Assembly: GCF_020283565.1 (NCBI RefSeq)
Contig: NC_060065.1
Span: 53,778,703 to 53,842,702, forward strand
Origin: Trifolium pratense
Taxonomy: Eukaryota > Streptophyta > Magnoliopsida > Fabales > Fabaceae
DNA length: 64,000 nucleotides
Direction: 5' to 3'
The position numbers were made by a program, and so were the translations under genes. Below the pieces are notes generated by a model. It made no database searches, had not been told where the DNA came from, and was given only the letters and a program-made list of their open reading frames with translations. Positions 48,701-61,304 of this stretch are shown piece by piece (positions within the stretch are counted from its first letter, which is position 1; each line of letters opens with the position of its first letter).

Positions 48701-50381
48701 CTCTTCTTTGTTTCAATTAAATATATCCTTTTTATGCCTCAACAAAAATTGCAATTTCCAAAGGATAATTGATTTTCTTACTATCCAGAACCAAATCACA
48801 AGTATCTAACAGTGTTAGTAACTTGGTAGAACATTTTAACATGGCTATTACCAATAAAAATACTAAATTGAAGATTTGGTTATCAATAAACATTCTTTTA
48901 AACATCTTAGATGCCCCATCATCTATTACAGTAGCAAATAGCAAAAAGTCACTGCCCTACATCTTGTCATAAATTAACCTGCCCCTTCAAAATAAGGCAA
49001 TAAAATGGAATGTACAACAGATGGTTCTATGTTGATTGATATCCTCAGAAACAATCCAAAAGCCATTCTGCACAGCCTGGGTAAGTGACCCAATGTTCAA
49101 GTTAAGCTGAGTAAATCTCCTAATTATAATGATCATGGCCTTGTGATACTTATATTAACTAAAGCATATTTTGGGGTACCATCTTAAACCTAAAAATAAG
49201 ATGGCTTATTGAGCATCAACATAACTTTTTGGTAAATTTTCAACAAGCAAGTTCCACGGTTCCAGCACACAAAAATACATCCAGCTTCATTCTTTCATAA
49301 ACTCATTCATGATTTAAAACTTTAAAAATACAACTCATAAAATGGCAAGATAATTTGAGGACTAGAACAATCAACAATGTGCACCCAAGGAATATCTGGA
49401 TTTAGGTTCTTTAGAACTCTAAATAAATTTTCCCCAAACAAGAATATAACAATAAGGAAAAAACAAGTTGATAAATGGTTCTTTAAAAAATGTATTCACT
49501 ATGCTCAAGCTCAACGATAAGGAAAAAACAATGAAATTAAGACTTCTATATGAAAAACCAATATTAAACAAACAGAATAAGATTATGACGAAAAGAGCAA
49601 CAATCAGCCATGTTCTACTTAGACTTAAAAGAGAATGCATTTCTTATTTTACAAGCAATGTCATTTCTCCAACAGAGCGATTCTAGTTACAACAAGTATT
49701 AAATTTTGGCATGCGAAACCATAAAGATATTAACTTCATAATCTGACCAGAAACAGGTCGTATGAAAAACAAGTTTAACTCTAGCTAGCCCATAAAATCA
49801 CCAAATTGGCCACTTAGCTACCGAAATATTAAACTAAGGCTCTAATCAACTGAATTTGATATAGCATATATTATAACTAATCAACCATATAAAAAATATA
49901 AAAAATTCTCAATCAGAACATTTATCAAACAGTTTATGTGCACAACTAGAATAACAAGAAAACTAAATCAATTCAAGAAACTAAAAACTAACCATTTTTA
50001 TGAGCAATCCCCCATGCTTTTCCATGTTTACCATCCTACAAAAAAAAAACAATTTTTTTAATAAATAAAAAATAACAAGATTATGAAATTGAAGAGAAAA
50101 AAAATGAAATGTGAAGAGATTAAGAGAACCTTATAGAGATTGAGTTTGGTGATTTCGTAAGAAACTTCTTGCCAGTGAGTTTTGGCCATGTGATATCCGA
50201 TTCCCCAGTTAGGTAAAAACTGAGCCACCTCGAAAAAATTCTTCTTCTTTCTTCGCTTTGATTTCTTTGTAGTAGCGGAAGCGGCGTCGGAAGAAGGAGA
50301 AGAAGTGGATAGGGTTCTGATGAAACTGAAAAGTGAAGAGTTTCGAAGAGTGTTGATTTTGGTAGCTAATGCATTCGCCAT
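45732..50381 (-). CDS. Mitochondrial ribosomal small-subunit protein mS34-like, 3 exons
   Basis: Exons on the minus strand: 50130-50381, 49993-50035, 45732-45883; GT-AG, 148 residues. The first about 30 residues (MANALATKINTLRNSS, Ser/Arg-rich, few acids) look like a mitochondrial targeting peptide. A basic patch KKSKRRKKKNFFEV follows, then LPNWGIGYHMAKTHW and HGKAWGIAHKNG. The LPN-G and HGKAWG motifs are shared with animal MRPS34 as I recall it, so the protein probably belongs to the mitochondrial 28S-type subunit. The C-terminal tail is Ser/Thr-rich. The second intron is very long (45884-49992) and has gathered two solo LTRs. Naming is inference from motif similarity. Confidence 0.8.
46477..46803 (+). 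mobile_element. Solo LTR 1 in an mS34 intron (317 bp, TSD CTAAC)
   Basis: The body 46482-46798 starts TGATAG and ends CCATCA (TG...CA). It is flanked by exact 5-bp copies of CTAAC (46477-46481 and 46799-46803). A TATA-like CTATATAAG lies near the middle and a long T/C-rich stretch follows, as in an LTR with U3, R and U5. No internal retroelement sequence is present on either side, so it is a solo LTR left by recombination. Confidence 0.75.
46857..47224 (-). mobile_element. Solo LTR 2 in an mS34 intron (358 bp, TSD AAAAC)
   Basis: The body 46862-47219 starts TGTTAAGAACCCGG and ends CTCTATCA on the plus strand. It is flanked by exact AAAAC copies (46857-46861 and 47220-47224). The TATA box (TATAAATA, minus strand, 47084-47091) shows that the LTR reads leftward, opposite to solo LTR 1 but the same way as the host gene. 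Only about 50 bp separate the two LTRs. Confidence 0.8.
47755..48165. repeat. Possible MITE-like AT-rich repeat in the mS34 intron
   Basis: Phrases AGTCTGTTTGGATACAAC and ATAACAAACGGCCTC resemble the ends of a hAT-type MITE family with GGCC-TGTTTG ends. The inner part is AT-rich with short inverted motifs. I could not confirm a duplication; the neighbouring 48165-48300 stretch has LTR-like composition but no matching ends. Confidence 0.3.
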
Positions 50382-51525
50382 TGTTTTCCAAATTTCTTCC
50401 TTTCTCAGCGGCGGCCACTGCCTGATATGGAGTTAACAACGACGAGAATACGAGATGGTGTATATGAAATTGAAAATGGTAAAAAAATAAAATAAAATAA
50501 ATGATATTAATAAAAAACATTATAGAAAAATTATTTGTATAAAAATAAAATTAGGTAAGTTGGTTCGCGAAGATTCACCAAAGTATGACGTTATCAAACA
50601 TCAAGCAAATGTTGGTAGGAAAAGTTAAAATTATATTATCGTAAAATATGAGTCAACTTCTTATCGACTGAACCAATTTATGCAATTACCTAATATGATA
50701 TATTGTGAATAAGTTAATTAGTAAATGAGATATTACTTTTTTTTTCTTTTTTTTTCCTCACTATTTTGAAAATTCATACTAATCAAATTTAAAACTGAAC
50801 CTAATTTTTATAGATGAAAATTAAATTTAATTGTATGAAGAGGTAAAATAATGAGTTTTTTTTTTTTATTGATTGTGAGTGTAACATGATTTATATTGAA
50901 ATGTGTATCTTTTAAATCTTTTGAAGAAAATGTTGCATTGTGAATCCATCAATTTTTAGTTATTTATAAATTGTGGTTACACATTTTTTTTTTTTTTTTA
51001 CCGAATCAAGATTATCATGACATTAAAGAATAACTAAACACCGTAATGAAATTGACATTTTTAATCACTCCCATCGTCCGCCCATAGTGTGGTTACAAAT
51101 ATGACTTGCACGACAATATCATAAGTTTTTGTCATTACACACATACATATCGTGTATCTCCATTGAACTCAAGTTTTTTAATCTTTCTCTTTTTCATTTC
51201 ATTCATTCTTATAGTAGAAAAAACTCCAATTTGTTGCATGGTTACAAACAGAAGTTGATCCTAAATTTCATGTCATTTTCTTAAGAGTATGAGATATATA
51301 TATACTAGGAGGTTTATTCTATACATCTTCTAAAGCAAAGGTAGATTTTGAACCAATGCTTCAACAAGCAAGCACAATGCCTATTCTTTTCAAAGGATTT
51401 ACAATCCAAAAGACTAAAAAAAACTAGGGAAATTTTTTATCCCTTTAATAATAATGTGAACCACAATGAAATTGTGATTGTGGCCAAATATAATAAGCCA
51501 TGATTATGTTGCATTCTTAGTGAAG
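50382..51525. other. Intergenic between mS34-like and MATE genes
   Basis: Holds the promoter of the mS34-like gene and the 3' flank of the MATE gene. Several T or A runs are present; no gene or element was recognised. Confidence 0.4.
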
Positions 51526-54500
51526 TTAACTCCTAAGAAATTCCCATGGTCCTGATCCAGTTCCAATCCTGCATCAATATAGTTCATTGATTGAATTAAA
51601 TCATCCAAATGTTGGAAGAGTATGAAAGAAAACATTAGGATAAAAGTATTTTTGAGATTAATTACCTCAAGAAGCCAGCAAATGCTCTTAGACTCATATA
51701 AATGGTCAAAGCAATCCAAATTCCAATGAATCCACCAGCAGATGATAAAATAAGTAGACAAATTATGCTAATAATTGCCACTATAACCTGCGAATGAACA
51801 ATGCTTATTACTCAAGGAAACAAAACATTGTAGCAAGAGTTTGGATATTGAAACCTATGAAACACTGAAATAGACACGAAAACTGAAACTTCAACACCAG
51901 ATACGACACCGAAACTTCAACACCAGTAAAAATTTGAGAAAATTGAATAAATATAATCATATGTGTTAGTGTTGAACACCGACATGTACCAGACACCACA
52001 CACGTCTTCAATATGTGAAGTATCGGTGCTACATAGATTGAAGTTGTATCATTTTTAACGAGTTGATAAGATTAGTGCATATTAAAACATGTTAGAATAT
52101 ACATACCATGGAAAAAGCTGAATATGCAAAATCTGATGCCCCAAAGTTGACACCATCAAATACAAATGCCAAACAGTTTAGGGGTTGAGTGAGTGCAACA
52201 AACTGGAAAAAGAGTTAATATGAATGTAAGTTCCACTTTATGGAGGGATGAAAATATAGATTACCAATATATCCTTTCAAATTTGAAAACGAAAAATTAC
52301 CGGGATGCCAACTCTAATGAGGTGGATAACATCGACATCTTTTGTAAATAGTTTAGCTCCGAAGTGCAATCCTGTTCCAAGAATGAATGCAAGTGCCATT
52401 CCTAGAACCACACCCATCTGCAGTATAATTATATATTAGATAAATTTACAATTCAATGTATTCAAAAAGCTACTTGCGAGCGACATTTATGCTCATACTA
52501 AAAAAACATGTCTTCAAAAAGAACACCTGCAATACTCGGGATGCAGTCGCTGTGGCCTTTTCGTAGTCCTTGTTAGCAAATGCACCTGCAAGAATCGCCT
52601 GAGACCAAAGAATTGCATATCGTGCCAAGAATTAGGAGCGGATACATTGGTAGATAGGACAGATAAGCATAAATGTTTCATCAGTTTCCAATTTTTCACA
52701 CGAAAAATGCTTTGATAACACGACAAGATACTTTAGTGGAGAGAGTAATGAATTATAACTCACCTGACCGGCAACAGCCAGACCATCAGCAAGAAGAGAC
52801 ACTGCCAACCAAACCTGCAGACAGACTTGAAATGCAGCCATGGATGTTGATCCGTGACGCGCAGCTAATGATGCAGCCAGTGTCACACAGAAAGTTACAG
52901 CAATGACTCTCATTAATAATAGAAAACCTGCATAACAATAATGAACAATTTATCTCTACAATGTCCTCATGAAATATGACGAACTTTTCGTGGACAAGCA
53001 CAATATAAGCCCTTACCATTTTTGAGAAATCGGTCAAATTGAAGATGCTTGATGCTTGGAGGTATAAGATCAACTTGTTTCATCAAACTCCACAAGAGTA
53101 TAGCTGAAATTAAATACCTACATTTGCGGTAAATATGAAAGTAAGAGATGAACAAATCAAAAGAAGCAAAAGGAAATTGAGAGACAGCGGACAAGATAGT
53201 TCTGCATAAAGTATCCATTCGATCCGTATTAAATAAATTATAATCAACACATTTGTATCGCAACCATTTAAAACGTACTGAGATATAACATGGGCAATGG
53301 CTGCACCGTTGACACCCATGCGGAAAACAAAGATGAATAGAGGATCAAGTGCTATGTTGGTCGCATCTCCTGCCACTAGATTACGATAAAAAATAGTAAT
53401 TAGAATCAGATGATGGCAAATTAAAATTTATTTTGTCAAGGAATACATACCAGTAGCATATAAAGGAGTTGTGGTGTCTTTAAATCCTCGAAAAACTCCC
53501 TGCATCGCTAACGAAAGAAGAACTGCAGGAGCACCAAGAGACCTCAATTTCAGGTATTGCTGTGCAGGATGTAACATAGGAGAATCCTGTATAAATAAAA
53601 CGGCCAATATTATTTGGCAATCATCGTGTGCTGATACGAGGCTGAATGACTAAAGATATAAGCGATTTATACAAAAGTACTTACAGAAGTTACTCCCATG
53701 AAGTTCAATAAAGGTTTTGCTGCAGAAATAAGTAATATTGCCTGGATGAGGCCAAGGATACCTCCGAAAAATAACGCCGACGAAGCTGAAGGAAGATACC
53801 TTCTCTTTTGTTCAACATCCTTAACTATATCAAAGCTTTCAGCAACCAAATCTGAGTTGTGAACACATTCATGTTACTAATCAGGAAAGCAGGAGTAAAG
53901 TTTTTTCGACTTTCCTATTGAGAAGCAATGCTCGGCAAACTAATCATAAAAATAGAAGAACAGTGTACTTTTCTGCGGTAAAAACTCTTTGGTTTCAGCA
54001 TCCGGAGGTGTTGCAGCTTCCAAGCATCCATTCTCTTCTACCTGCGAGCTTGCTCCGCTGAGGGTATCTTCCTCTGCCACAAAAGAAGTTGTGACACTGA
54101 CGAGTGGGAATATTGCTATCCTTGATGCTTGATTGAAGAGAGCTATGGAAACTCCTACAGCAGCAAGCTCCACCGGACCTGTAAGGACCAATAATATTCA
54201 ACTCTAGATTCATTATATATAAGAAATTCAAATACATTGGCCCTGTTTGGATAAACAACTCAATTAAGCATTTATAACATAAGTGCTTATCATATAGGTG
54301 ATTTTATCAATATAGCCTATCAGAACTATCCCACAGATACACATAAGACAGAAGATTTCTTGTTCTACTAATTTGAACGCCATGCCTACCGACTTTTTTT
54401 TCGACAATAAACTTAATCGAAGAAAGATTTGTCATAAGCTCAAAGCTAAAAAACTATAATAACATGGCGACATACCTAATTGGCCAATGAATGCAGTGTC

Positions 54501-54882
54501 AACCAATGAAGCAATAGGGTCAGCTGTCAAAGCCATTGCAGCAGGTAATGCAATTGACAATATTTCGCGACCAAGACTGTCTAATTTAAATACTAATCTG
54601 TAGTAAGAAGAAAATCAAAGCACATATATGAAGAACATTCATAAACAACTTCTGAAAAAGAAATGAACTAAAAAAGTGAGGTAAATTTCAACATAACAAT
54701 CACTCTGCACCACTTAATATGATGCTAATTAGGGGAATTAGAGCTGAAATTTCTAAACCATTAAAAGTCACAAAAATGTTCAAAGATGGTACAAAAATGT
54801 TATACCTAACATCCTTGAAGAAAGTGTTAATTGGTATTCTCATCCAATCACCTGCTGAAAACAAACTCTCTTTCTCAGCCAT
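51526..54882 (-). CDS. MATE-family transporter, FRD3/DTX43-like, 13 exons
   Basis: Exons on the minus strand: 54806-54882, 54476-54597, 53969-54178, 53685-53851, 53451-53586, 53279-53375, 53017-53117, 52764-52927, 52527-52598, 52301-52417, 52107-52202, 51666-51787, 51526-51568. All are GT-AG and phases close to 507 residues. The protein is a membrane antiporter with about 12 transmembrane helices. The first MATE half begins at REILSIALPAAMALTADPIAS and the second at FLKNGFLLLMRVIAVTF. Motifs QAILAG and LDGVNFGASDFAY-like FVFDGVNFGASDFAY match the FRD3/DTX43 group, known citrate exporters involved in iron movement and aluminium tolerance. A long hydrophilic loop after helix 2 (EEDTLSGASSQ through KDVEQKRRYL) is typical of that group. 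Substrate assignment is inference. Confidence 0.92.
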
Positions 54883-55842
54883 CTTTGGAGAGCCAAATTC
54901 ACTGTTTTGGTGAAAAACAGAACTATAGTTACAACAAGAAGTTGTTGATACAAAAGGAGCTTAATATCTAGGAACTAGTGTTCTTCTTTTATCTAGAATA
55001 TTAACATTCACATATCATAATTTAGAGTCAAGAATATATTCTCCATATTATGTGGTTAAATACTTACCATAACAAAATAATCAAATATGTATCAAAGAAT
55101 AAGAATCAACTTAACAACAGTGACGGAAAATTAATAAGATGCTTTAACATATTATTCTCTAACACTTGCAAAAGAATCAAAATTCATATATAGACTCTCT
55201 CAATCACATAAAAAACAAACTATAAAAAACCATCAGTATGAAAAGAAAACTAAAAATTAAAATTTCAAACTAACTTAAGGCTTTGAAATCAATGAAATTA
55301 TGGAAGGCTTTTACACACACCTCAACTCAAATTAACAGGTGAAAAGCATGTAAAGTACTCCAAAATCTTGTAGAAGAAAAAAAAAATCATGAGAAAAGTG
55401 TGTGATGCATTGGCAAAAGGAACAAGAAGAACACTGTAAAGTCTAGAAGAGAAACAGAAACATATTTAAGTTAGCAACAAAATAAACAAAGTTTGGACTT
55501 GTTAGGACAAAAAAGAAATAAGTTTGGACTTGTCCACACGAATATGTTAATGTAGGGCCTATTTTCCACTATAATCTTCTCCAGTAGTACCGATATTATT
55601 ATAAATTTTAAATCATATGAACCTATTTGTCCTTCACTCAATCACAGTCTTATTAATATTATAATTTATAACACACCCTCTCGCGTCGTGGACTTGAGAC
55701 GCAGATATAAATGATGGATGGTTCTGATATCATTATGTCTAACTCAATTCTACAAAATCGATTTGTAAAATAAAAATTGTCTCTACTTTATAAATATATA
55801 TTCAGATCATCTCACAACCAATGTGAAACTTATTAATTAATT
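54883..55842. other. Upstream region of the MATE gene
   Basis: AT-rich promoter and leader region. From about 55640 a GC-richer patch (ACACCCTCTCGCGTCGTGG, GATATCATTATG) looks like a retroelement fragment, but no LTR pair was found. Confidence 0.35.
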
Positions 55843-55935
55843 TTTTGTCAAATAATTTAGTGGCCAAAAATTTCATTTTATCCGTGAATAAATAGGATGA
55901 TCGGAGTTCAAATCCAACCCACTTCATAACCAACA
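55843..55935 (+). repeat. tRNA-like dispersed repeat, copy 4
   Basis: TTTTTTGTCAAATAATTTAG, GTGGCCAAAAATTTC and a B-box-like GGAGTTCAAATCC match the layout of the copies at 25965 and 26940. SINE-like and decayed. Confidence 0.45.
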
Positions 55936-58190
55936 GCGACACTTATTAACTATTGTTATTATTACATTATTATTATTATTATTATGATTGTGTGGCATGA
56001 ATGGCTCATAAATACAAGATGTATGTATGTGGTGGAGGTATACTAGTACGAGAATAATTTTTGAGGTCAAAAGTTTTGGAAGTGTCATTGCATGTATACT
56101 AGTGTTTGGCACGTGTCTCATGCATTCTTTCGTGTGGAAACTGGAAAGGTACTACATCCACATAATAAGGAGAAAATGGAAAGTAGTAAAATGGTTTCAA
56201 AGTGTAACGTTTGTTTGGACTCATACGTTAATTGACCGATTGGTGGACCATAGTTTTATTAACTTTTGAATCAGAATTTATTGCTTTAGATTCTCTCCAC
56301 AATTGTCTACACTCGATGAGAAATTCTTAAACGAGTACTCACCTAAGCATTAATGATTAGACATAATCAATTAAATAATTACAATTTATTATTATGTATT
56401 ATATAATTATAAATAATTAATAGAATAGTAATTAAAACTAAATCTCAATAAATAAGGAAAGAAACAAAGGGAAAAAAAAGATGTCAAGAAACATGTGCTA
56501 TTCACTTTATTAATTTTTTTCCTTCTAATTTCTCATATATATTTTTTGTTTCAACTAAGCTCTTTCTTTTTGTTTTTTGTTTTTAATTTCTTTGTTTCAA
56601 TTATTTTTATGTGAACACTTTGATGCTTAATATATTGTTGAATATCCGTTAAGTATAATATCATATTTTGATATTAACTTATATTTACATAATTCATATT
56701 TCAAATAATTTTGGGTATGAAATAGTGGTGCCCAACAATATTAGTTGGGTACCAAAGAATTTATCTTATTTTTATTCATTATTATTTTTGTATATATTTT
56801 TTGGAAACTTAGGGATTGTCTTAACTATTATGAATTTGTTTGATAAAGAAATAGTGAATAGTTGATAAACAAACTTATATTGTATAAATTATAGCCGATA
56901 AACTAGATAATTCAATCTGTATTATTTAGTAAAATTAACGGTTGAATTATCTTATTAATATAAAGTGCCATAAAAAATATTTAATTATTTTAAAGTAATT
57001 AAGAAAATAGGAATAAAATGAGAGAAAAATAATAAAATATAAACTATTATTTAGGTGAAATATAAAATATAAATTATAAACTAATTGAATTAGCTTATTA
57101 ATATAAATGCAAGGTTTCAATTAGTAAAAATAAAATAAAAAGAAAGCTTAGTATGGAAAAAAAAAAAAAACAATATGTTGAGCGTATGAATATGAATCAA
57201 AATATAAAATGCACATGTAATTTTTTTTTCTTTTCCTTATTTATAAAGAATTGGTTTTGTTAAATTTATTTTTTTGGTTAAAGAGATTTAGTTTTATTAA
57301 TTACTACACTAGGAATTTATCTTGATTTAGATCTTTTCCGGACTGAGTTATTAGAGTTCAACTCTTTCAACACGTTGCTCAACTCAACAGACTAGGGATA
57401 TCCCGTGAACCTCGCCACACTGGATCATGTCTCTCTTGATCAGGACCGTCAGATCATTCTTACCTCGCGACACTGGATCTTCACGGTAACATACATCTTA
57501 CTCGTGAATGATGTATGTTACTCTAAAGATGCCACCATTCTCCGGTCCCCCGTTCCTACCAGTGTTCTCCAAAACCATCAAAAGATCATCTAGTAAAGAA
57601 GTTTCCCACATAAACATTATCTTCTTATGCCAAGTACAACCATAGTTTGGTCCCATCTCCACCCGACACCCTCATAATTGAAATGTACTCTATTTCTTGA
57701 AAGAAATAAGAAAAGAAGCGGGAACTTTTTTAATAGAATTATAGCAAGTGTATTAAATATAGTCAATAATTATAAACTAAGTTCAGAGATTAAGATTAAT
57801 ATAAAAACTTTAGTAAAAAAGAAAATTAATATAAACAATTCAATATTTTTTTTTTATACGCAAAATTTTATTATAAGGAAGTACTAGGGGTACTCAATTC
57901 CTTACGATACAAATCATATGATTAAGTGTTTTGGAGACATACAAAAAGATTACTACACCGGTCATAAAAAGAAAAAGAGGAGTTTCGGCCTTTGCGACCC
58001 TTAAACCAGAACCAAGAAGTAGCTATATGTCTTAGGTGGAATAGTAATCAAAGAAGGTTTTAAGGAACATTAATTTCTAAAATCACAATCAACAATTCAA
58101 TATGTCTAAAGTAACAAAACATAGTGTTATAATAGTGAATTGTTTCTTGATCGAGTTCAATTCATAAATCATCAGAATATGAAAGACATT
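55936..58190. other. Repeat-rich intergenic region
   Basis: An ATT run at 55945-55985 and long AT-rich tracts fill most of this stretch. At 57330-57600 a GC-richer block (CGTGAACCTCGCCACACTGG, then GACACTGGATCTTCACGG) contains two related GACACTGGATC/CACACTGGATC phrases about 55 bp apart. It may be a piece of a larger element but I cannot classify it. No gene is recognised. Confidence 0.3.
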
Positions 58191-58199
58191 AAACACAAG

Positions 58200-58437
58200 G
58201 TATAACCAAATAATAATAAGCTTAGCAATCAGCTTAGCAAAGAATCCAATCTCACATGGGAGAAGTAAGCATGTAGAGACCAGCAGGTTCCATTTCATTA
58301 GAGAGCAAGTGGCAAATGGAATGGTTGAATTTCAGTATTGTCCGACAGAAGAGCAACTAGCAGATGACTTTACGAAAGCATTGAAATTGGACAAGTTTGA
58401 ATACTTAAGGAAGAAGCTTGGTCTGATAAAAGTTTGA
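58200..58437 (+). pseudogene. Copia polyprotein C-terminus (RNase H end), truncated
   Basis: One frame reads ISLAKNPISHGRSKHVETS, then FHFIREQV, VEFQYCPTEEQLADDFTKAL and ends LGLIKV before TGA at 58435-58437. This is the end of a Ty1/Copia RNase H domain, including the conserved LAKNP, SKH(V/I)E and Q-ADDFTK motifs. Upstream domains are absent, so the element is 5'-truncated. Confidence 0.85.
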
Positions 58438-58460
58438 ATGTGTGTTCTAGTTATGAAATT

Positions 58461-58846
58461 AAGGGGAAGTGTTAGATTGTAATATCATAACAAGAATATT
58501 AGTTTGTTAGTTTTGAATAAGTTGGTTATAACTAACTAAGTGAGTTAGTTAGAAACCAAGTTAGTTAGTTAGTTAGGAAGTTTGTTATTTGCTTTCTAAG
58601 CAACTGTGTTTTTAGATTGTATAAATAAGGATCAATTGTATCATTTGAATAATGGCCCTATGTAGAAGAATAAAAATTATATTTTCTCTTCATTAGCAAT
58701 CTAGAGTATTCATTCATTCCTCATTCGAAATTCATTCAGTCCATTCGAAGCACATTTGCTCGAAATAGAGTTCATGCTCATATGCTTACCTTGATCCTAT
58801 GCAAATTATGCAGTATATGTGTTTGATGCTTCTTGCTGCGCCAACA
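58461..58846 (+). mobile_element. Copia polypurine tract and 3' LTR
   Basis: AAGGGGAAG at 58461-58469 is the polypurine tract and the LTR starts directly after it with TGTTAGATTG. A TATA-like TGTATAAATAAGG lies near 58619. A CAACA at 58842-58846 is a plausible LTR end (about 377 bp), but without a 5' LTR the end cannot be proved. GTTAGTTAG repeats occur inside the LTR. Confidence 0.65.
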
Positions 58847-59533
58847 ATTAAAACCCTTAATTATCAGTTGGACCAATTAATTCAGTATTGGTGATGAGAC
58901 GTTAGTAATGATTATTATTATACAATATGACCTTAACTAATGACCTCTAGACTGCAGCATCTATTACAATTCATGATCCAACTAACTAGGTATATTCAAA
59001 TTTCGATCAAATGGCTCTCTAACCTCTGTATATTAATTATCTTTTATATTATAAGCTCGTATACACAAGCAAATCCTAAACCCTAATTTGTTTTCCCTGT
59101 TTCCCTCCATTTTATCTTGCAATTTTTATTAAAAAATAATACAATTTTGTCTTAATTAGGATTCGAACCCGCAACCCTTCAATGCAAGGCAATATTTCCA
59201 ACCACTATGGCAAGTATACCAATTGTGATTAAAATTATGTGCAATAATTGATAAGCACCATCAATTTTAAAACTATATCATATCAAAATTATTGTTGACT
59301 ATATTATTCATCACGAAATATTTTTATGTCTTTCCTGATCAATGTTTTTTTTCTACCGGATCATAAATTTAGAGAATAATTATCATGTGAGATTTGGAAA
59401 GTTATTATCAAGTGTGATTTGAAAAGTTATTATCAAACTCAATTCTGCTAAATCATTTTTTTTTTGCAATACAATCAAACACAACCATAGTCATGTCACT
59501 AATCACATTCATTATTTTGATTTTAACATTGCA
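58847..59533. other. Spacer with a tRNA-like SINE fragment
   Basis: Near 59150-59225 the minus strand reads a B-box-like GGGTTCGAATCC and an A-box-like TGCCATAGTGGTT, so a decayed SINE is likely. The right end probably belongs to the Helitron helicase region. No gene is seen. Confidence 0.35.
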
Positions 59534-61172
59534 TATTTAATATTAACCGATGATCAATTAATACAATATGCACTAGCAGATATTGAGATGATGTTACGTA
59601 GTTGTGGGAAGAGTTTAAAAGAATATCCTATAATGCCTAGAGCAGACACATTATTAGTTCCTGGTATACAAAATAGTTTAATACACGACGAATTGAATTA
59701 TAACAGAAAATCATTAGCTGAGGAACATATTAGATTGATGTTAACTATGACTTCAGAGCAACGTAAAGTATATGACACAATCATGACAAGAGTTAACGAA
59801 AACAAACATGGTGTGTTTTTTCTTTATGGTTATGGCGGTACAGAGAGGACATTTATCTAGAGGGTCATGTCAGCCGCATTACGCTCAAAAGGTGAGATAG
59901 TTTTAACAGTTGCCTCAAGTGGGATCACTGCATTGCTTATACCTGGCGGTAGAACAACACATTCAAGGTTTTGTATTCCTCTAAATGTTGACGAGTTTTC
60001 AACATGTACCATAGTTCCTAAAAGCCCATTGACGCTATTAATACAAAAAGCAAAGCTCATTATATGGGATGAAGCACCAATGATGCACAAACACTGTTTC
60101 GAAGCTGTTGATCAAACTTTAAAATCTGTTGATGAAAAAAATAAACATGTTCCCTTCGGTGGAAAAGTTGTTGTTTTTGACGGAGATTTTAGACGAATTC
60201 TACCAGTAATACCCAAAGGTACAAGGCCAGAAGTTGTTTATGCTACTATTAATTCTTCGGAATTTTTGTGAAGTTTTAACATTGAGTAAAAACATGAGGC
60301 TTCTCGGTGGTGCTTCGAGTGCAGACGTTGAACAAAGAAGATTGTTTTTTGAATGGGTTTTGGGTGTTGGCGATGGAGAAATTGGAGATGACAACGACGA
60401 TGATTTAGAACTTGACATACCATCAGATTTATTGATTCCAAATTCAGGTGATCATCTTGCTTCTATCGTTGAAAGCACATATCCCTAACTTTTACAAGAC
60501 ATGAACGATATAACGTATTTCCAAAATAGAGCTATACTAGCTCCTAAAAATTCAATAGTCGACACAATCAATGATTATATGTTGGATTTAATTCATGGTG
60601 AAGAAAAAACATATTTGAGTTATGATACTCCACTCACACAAAATGTAGACGGTCAAACAGTGCATGATGTTCATACTCCCGAATTTTTTAACAAGATTTC
60701 TATGCCAGGACTTCGAAATCACAAGTTGAGACTTAAAGTTGTAGCTCCAGTTATGCTATTAAGGAATTTGAATCAAAAAATAGGATTATGCAACGGAACA
60801 AGACTTATTATTACGAGATTGAGAAAACGTGCTCTTGAAGGAAAAATTATTTCAGGAAGTAATATTGGTGATCAGGTTTTCATACCTAGATTTTCTCTGA
60901 CACCATCTGACGTGAGAATTCCTTTTAAATTTTAACGAAGACAATTTCCTATAATGATTTCTTTTGCAATGACTATTAATAAGAGTCAAGGACAATCTTT
61001 AAAGCATGTTGGGATATATCTTCCGTCGTCAGTGTTTTCACAGTTGTATGTTGCAATTTCAGGAGTTACTTCTAGAAAAGGATTAAAAATATTGATCATC
61101 GATGACGACGGTAAAAATACGACTAAGACTTCGAATGTGGTCTATAAGGAAGTCTTCCGCAATATAACATAA
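59534..61172 (+). pseudogene. Helitron PIF1-like helicase domain, broken
   Basis: This is the C-terminal helicase of a Helitron Rep/helicase protein. It starts inside the domain (LTDDQLIQYALADIE) with no Rep part. Visible features: LAEEHIRLMLTMTSEQR, a Walker A region LYGYGGTERTF where GGTGKTF is expected, Walker B IIWDEAPM, GDFRRILPV, and the late TINKSQGQSL motif. Breaks: a TAG in place of Trp at 59858-59860, a one-base frame change near 60250-60271, TAA at 60486-60488, and TAA in place of Gln at 60933-60935. The missing Lys of Walker A alone would abolish ATP hydrolysis. The TAG and the last TAA fit C-to-T decay of methylated DNA. Confidence 0.88.
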
Positions 61173-61304
61173 TTTTCTTTGTATGAATATTTTTCCAAAA
61201 TAATTGTTGAACTAACGTTTAATGTTACTCAACTTTTTTCATATACCTTACATTATTGGAATTATCATATCTTATTTAATCATTATATAACTTACGGCTA
61301 ATCA

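Noticed and set aside
48165..48740. Third LTR-like stretch in the mS34 intron
   Set aside because: The composition looks like an LTR but I could not find TG...CA ends with a matching 5-bp duplication.
57400..57600. Block with two CACTGGATC phrases as part of a gene
   Set aside because: The frame is short, has no family resemblance and the repeated phrases suggest repetitive DNA.
59150..59225. tRNA-like sequence on the minus strand with GGGTTCGAATCC
   Set aside because: The A-box and B-box motifs are there but no acceptor stem or proper anticodon arm can be formed, so it is more likely a SINE fragment than a tRNA gene.
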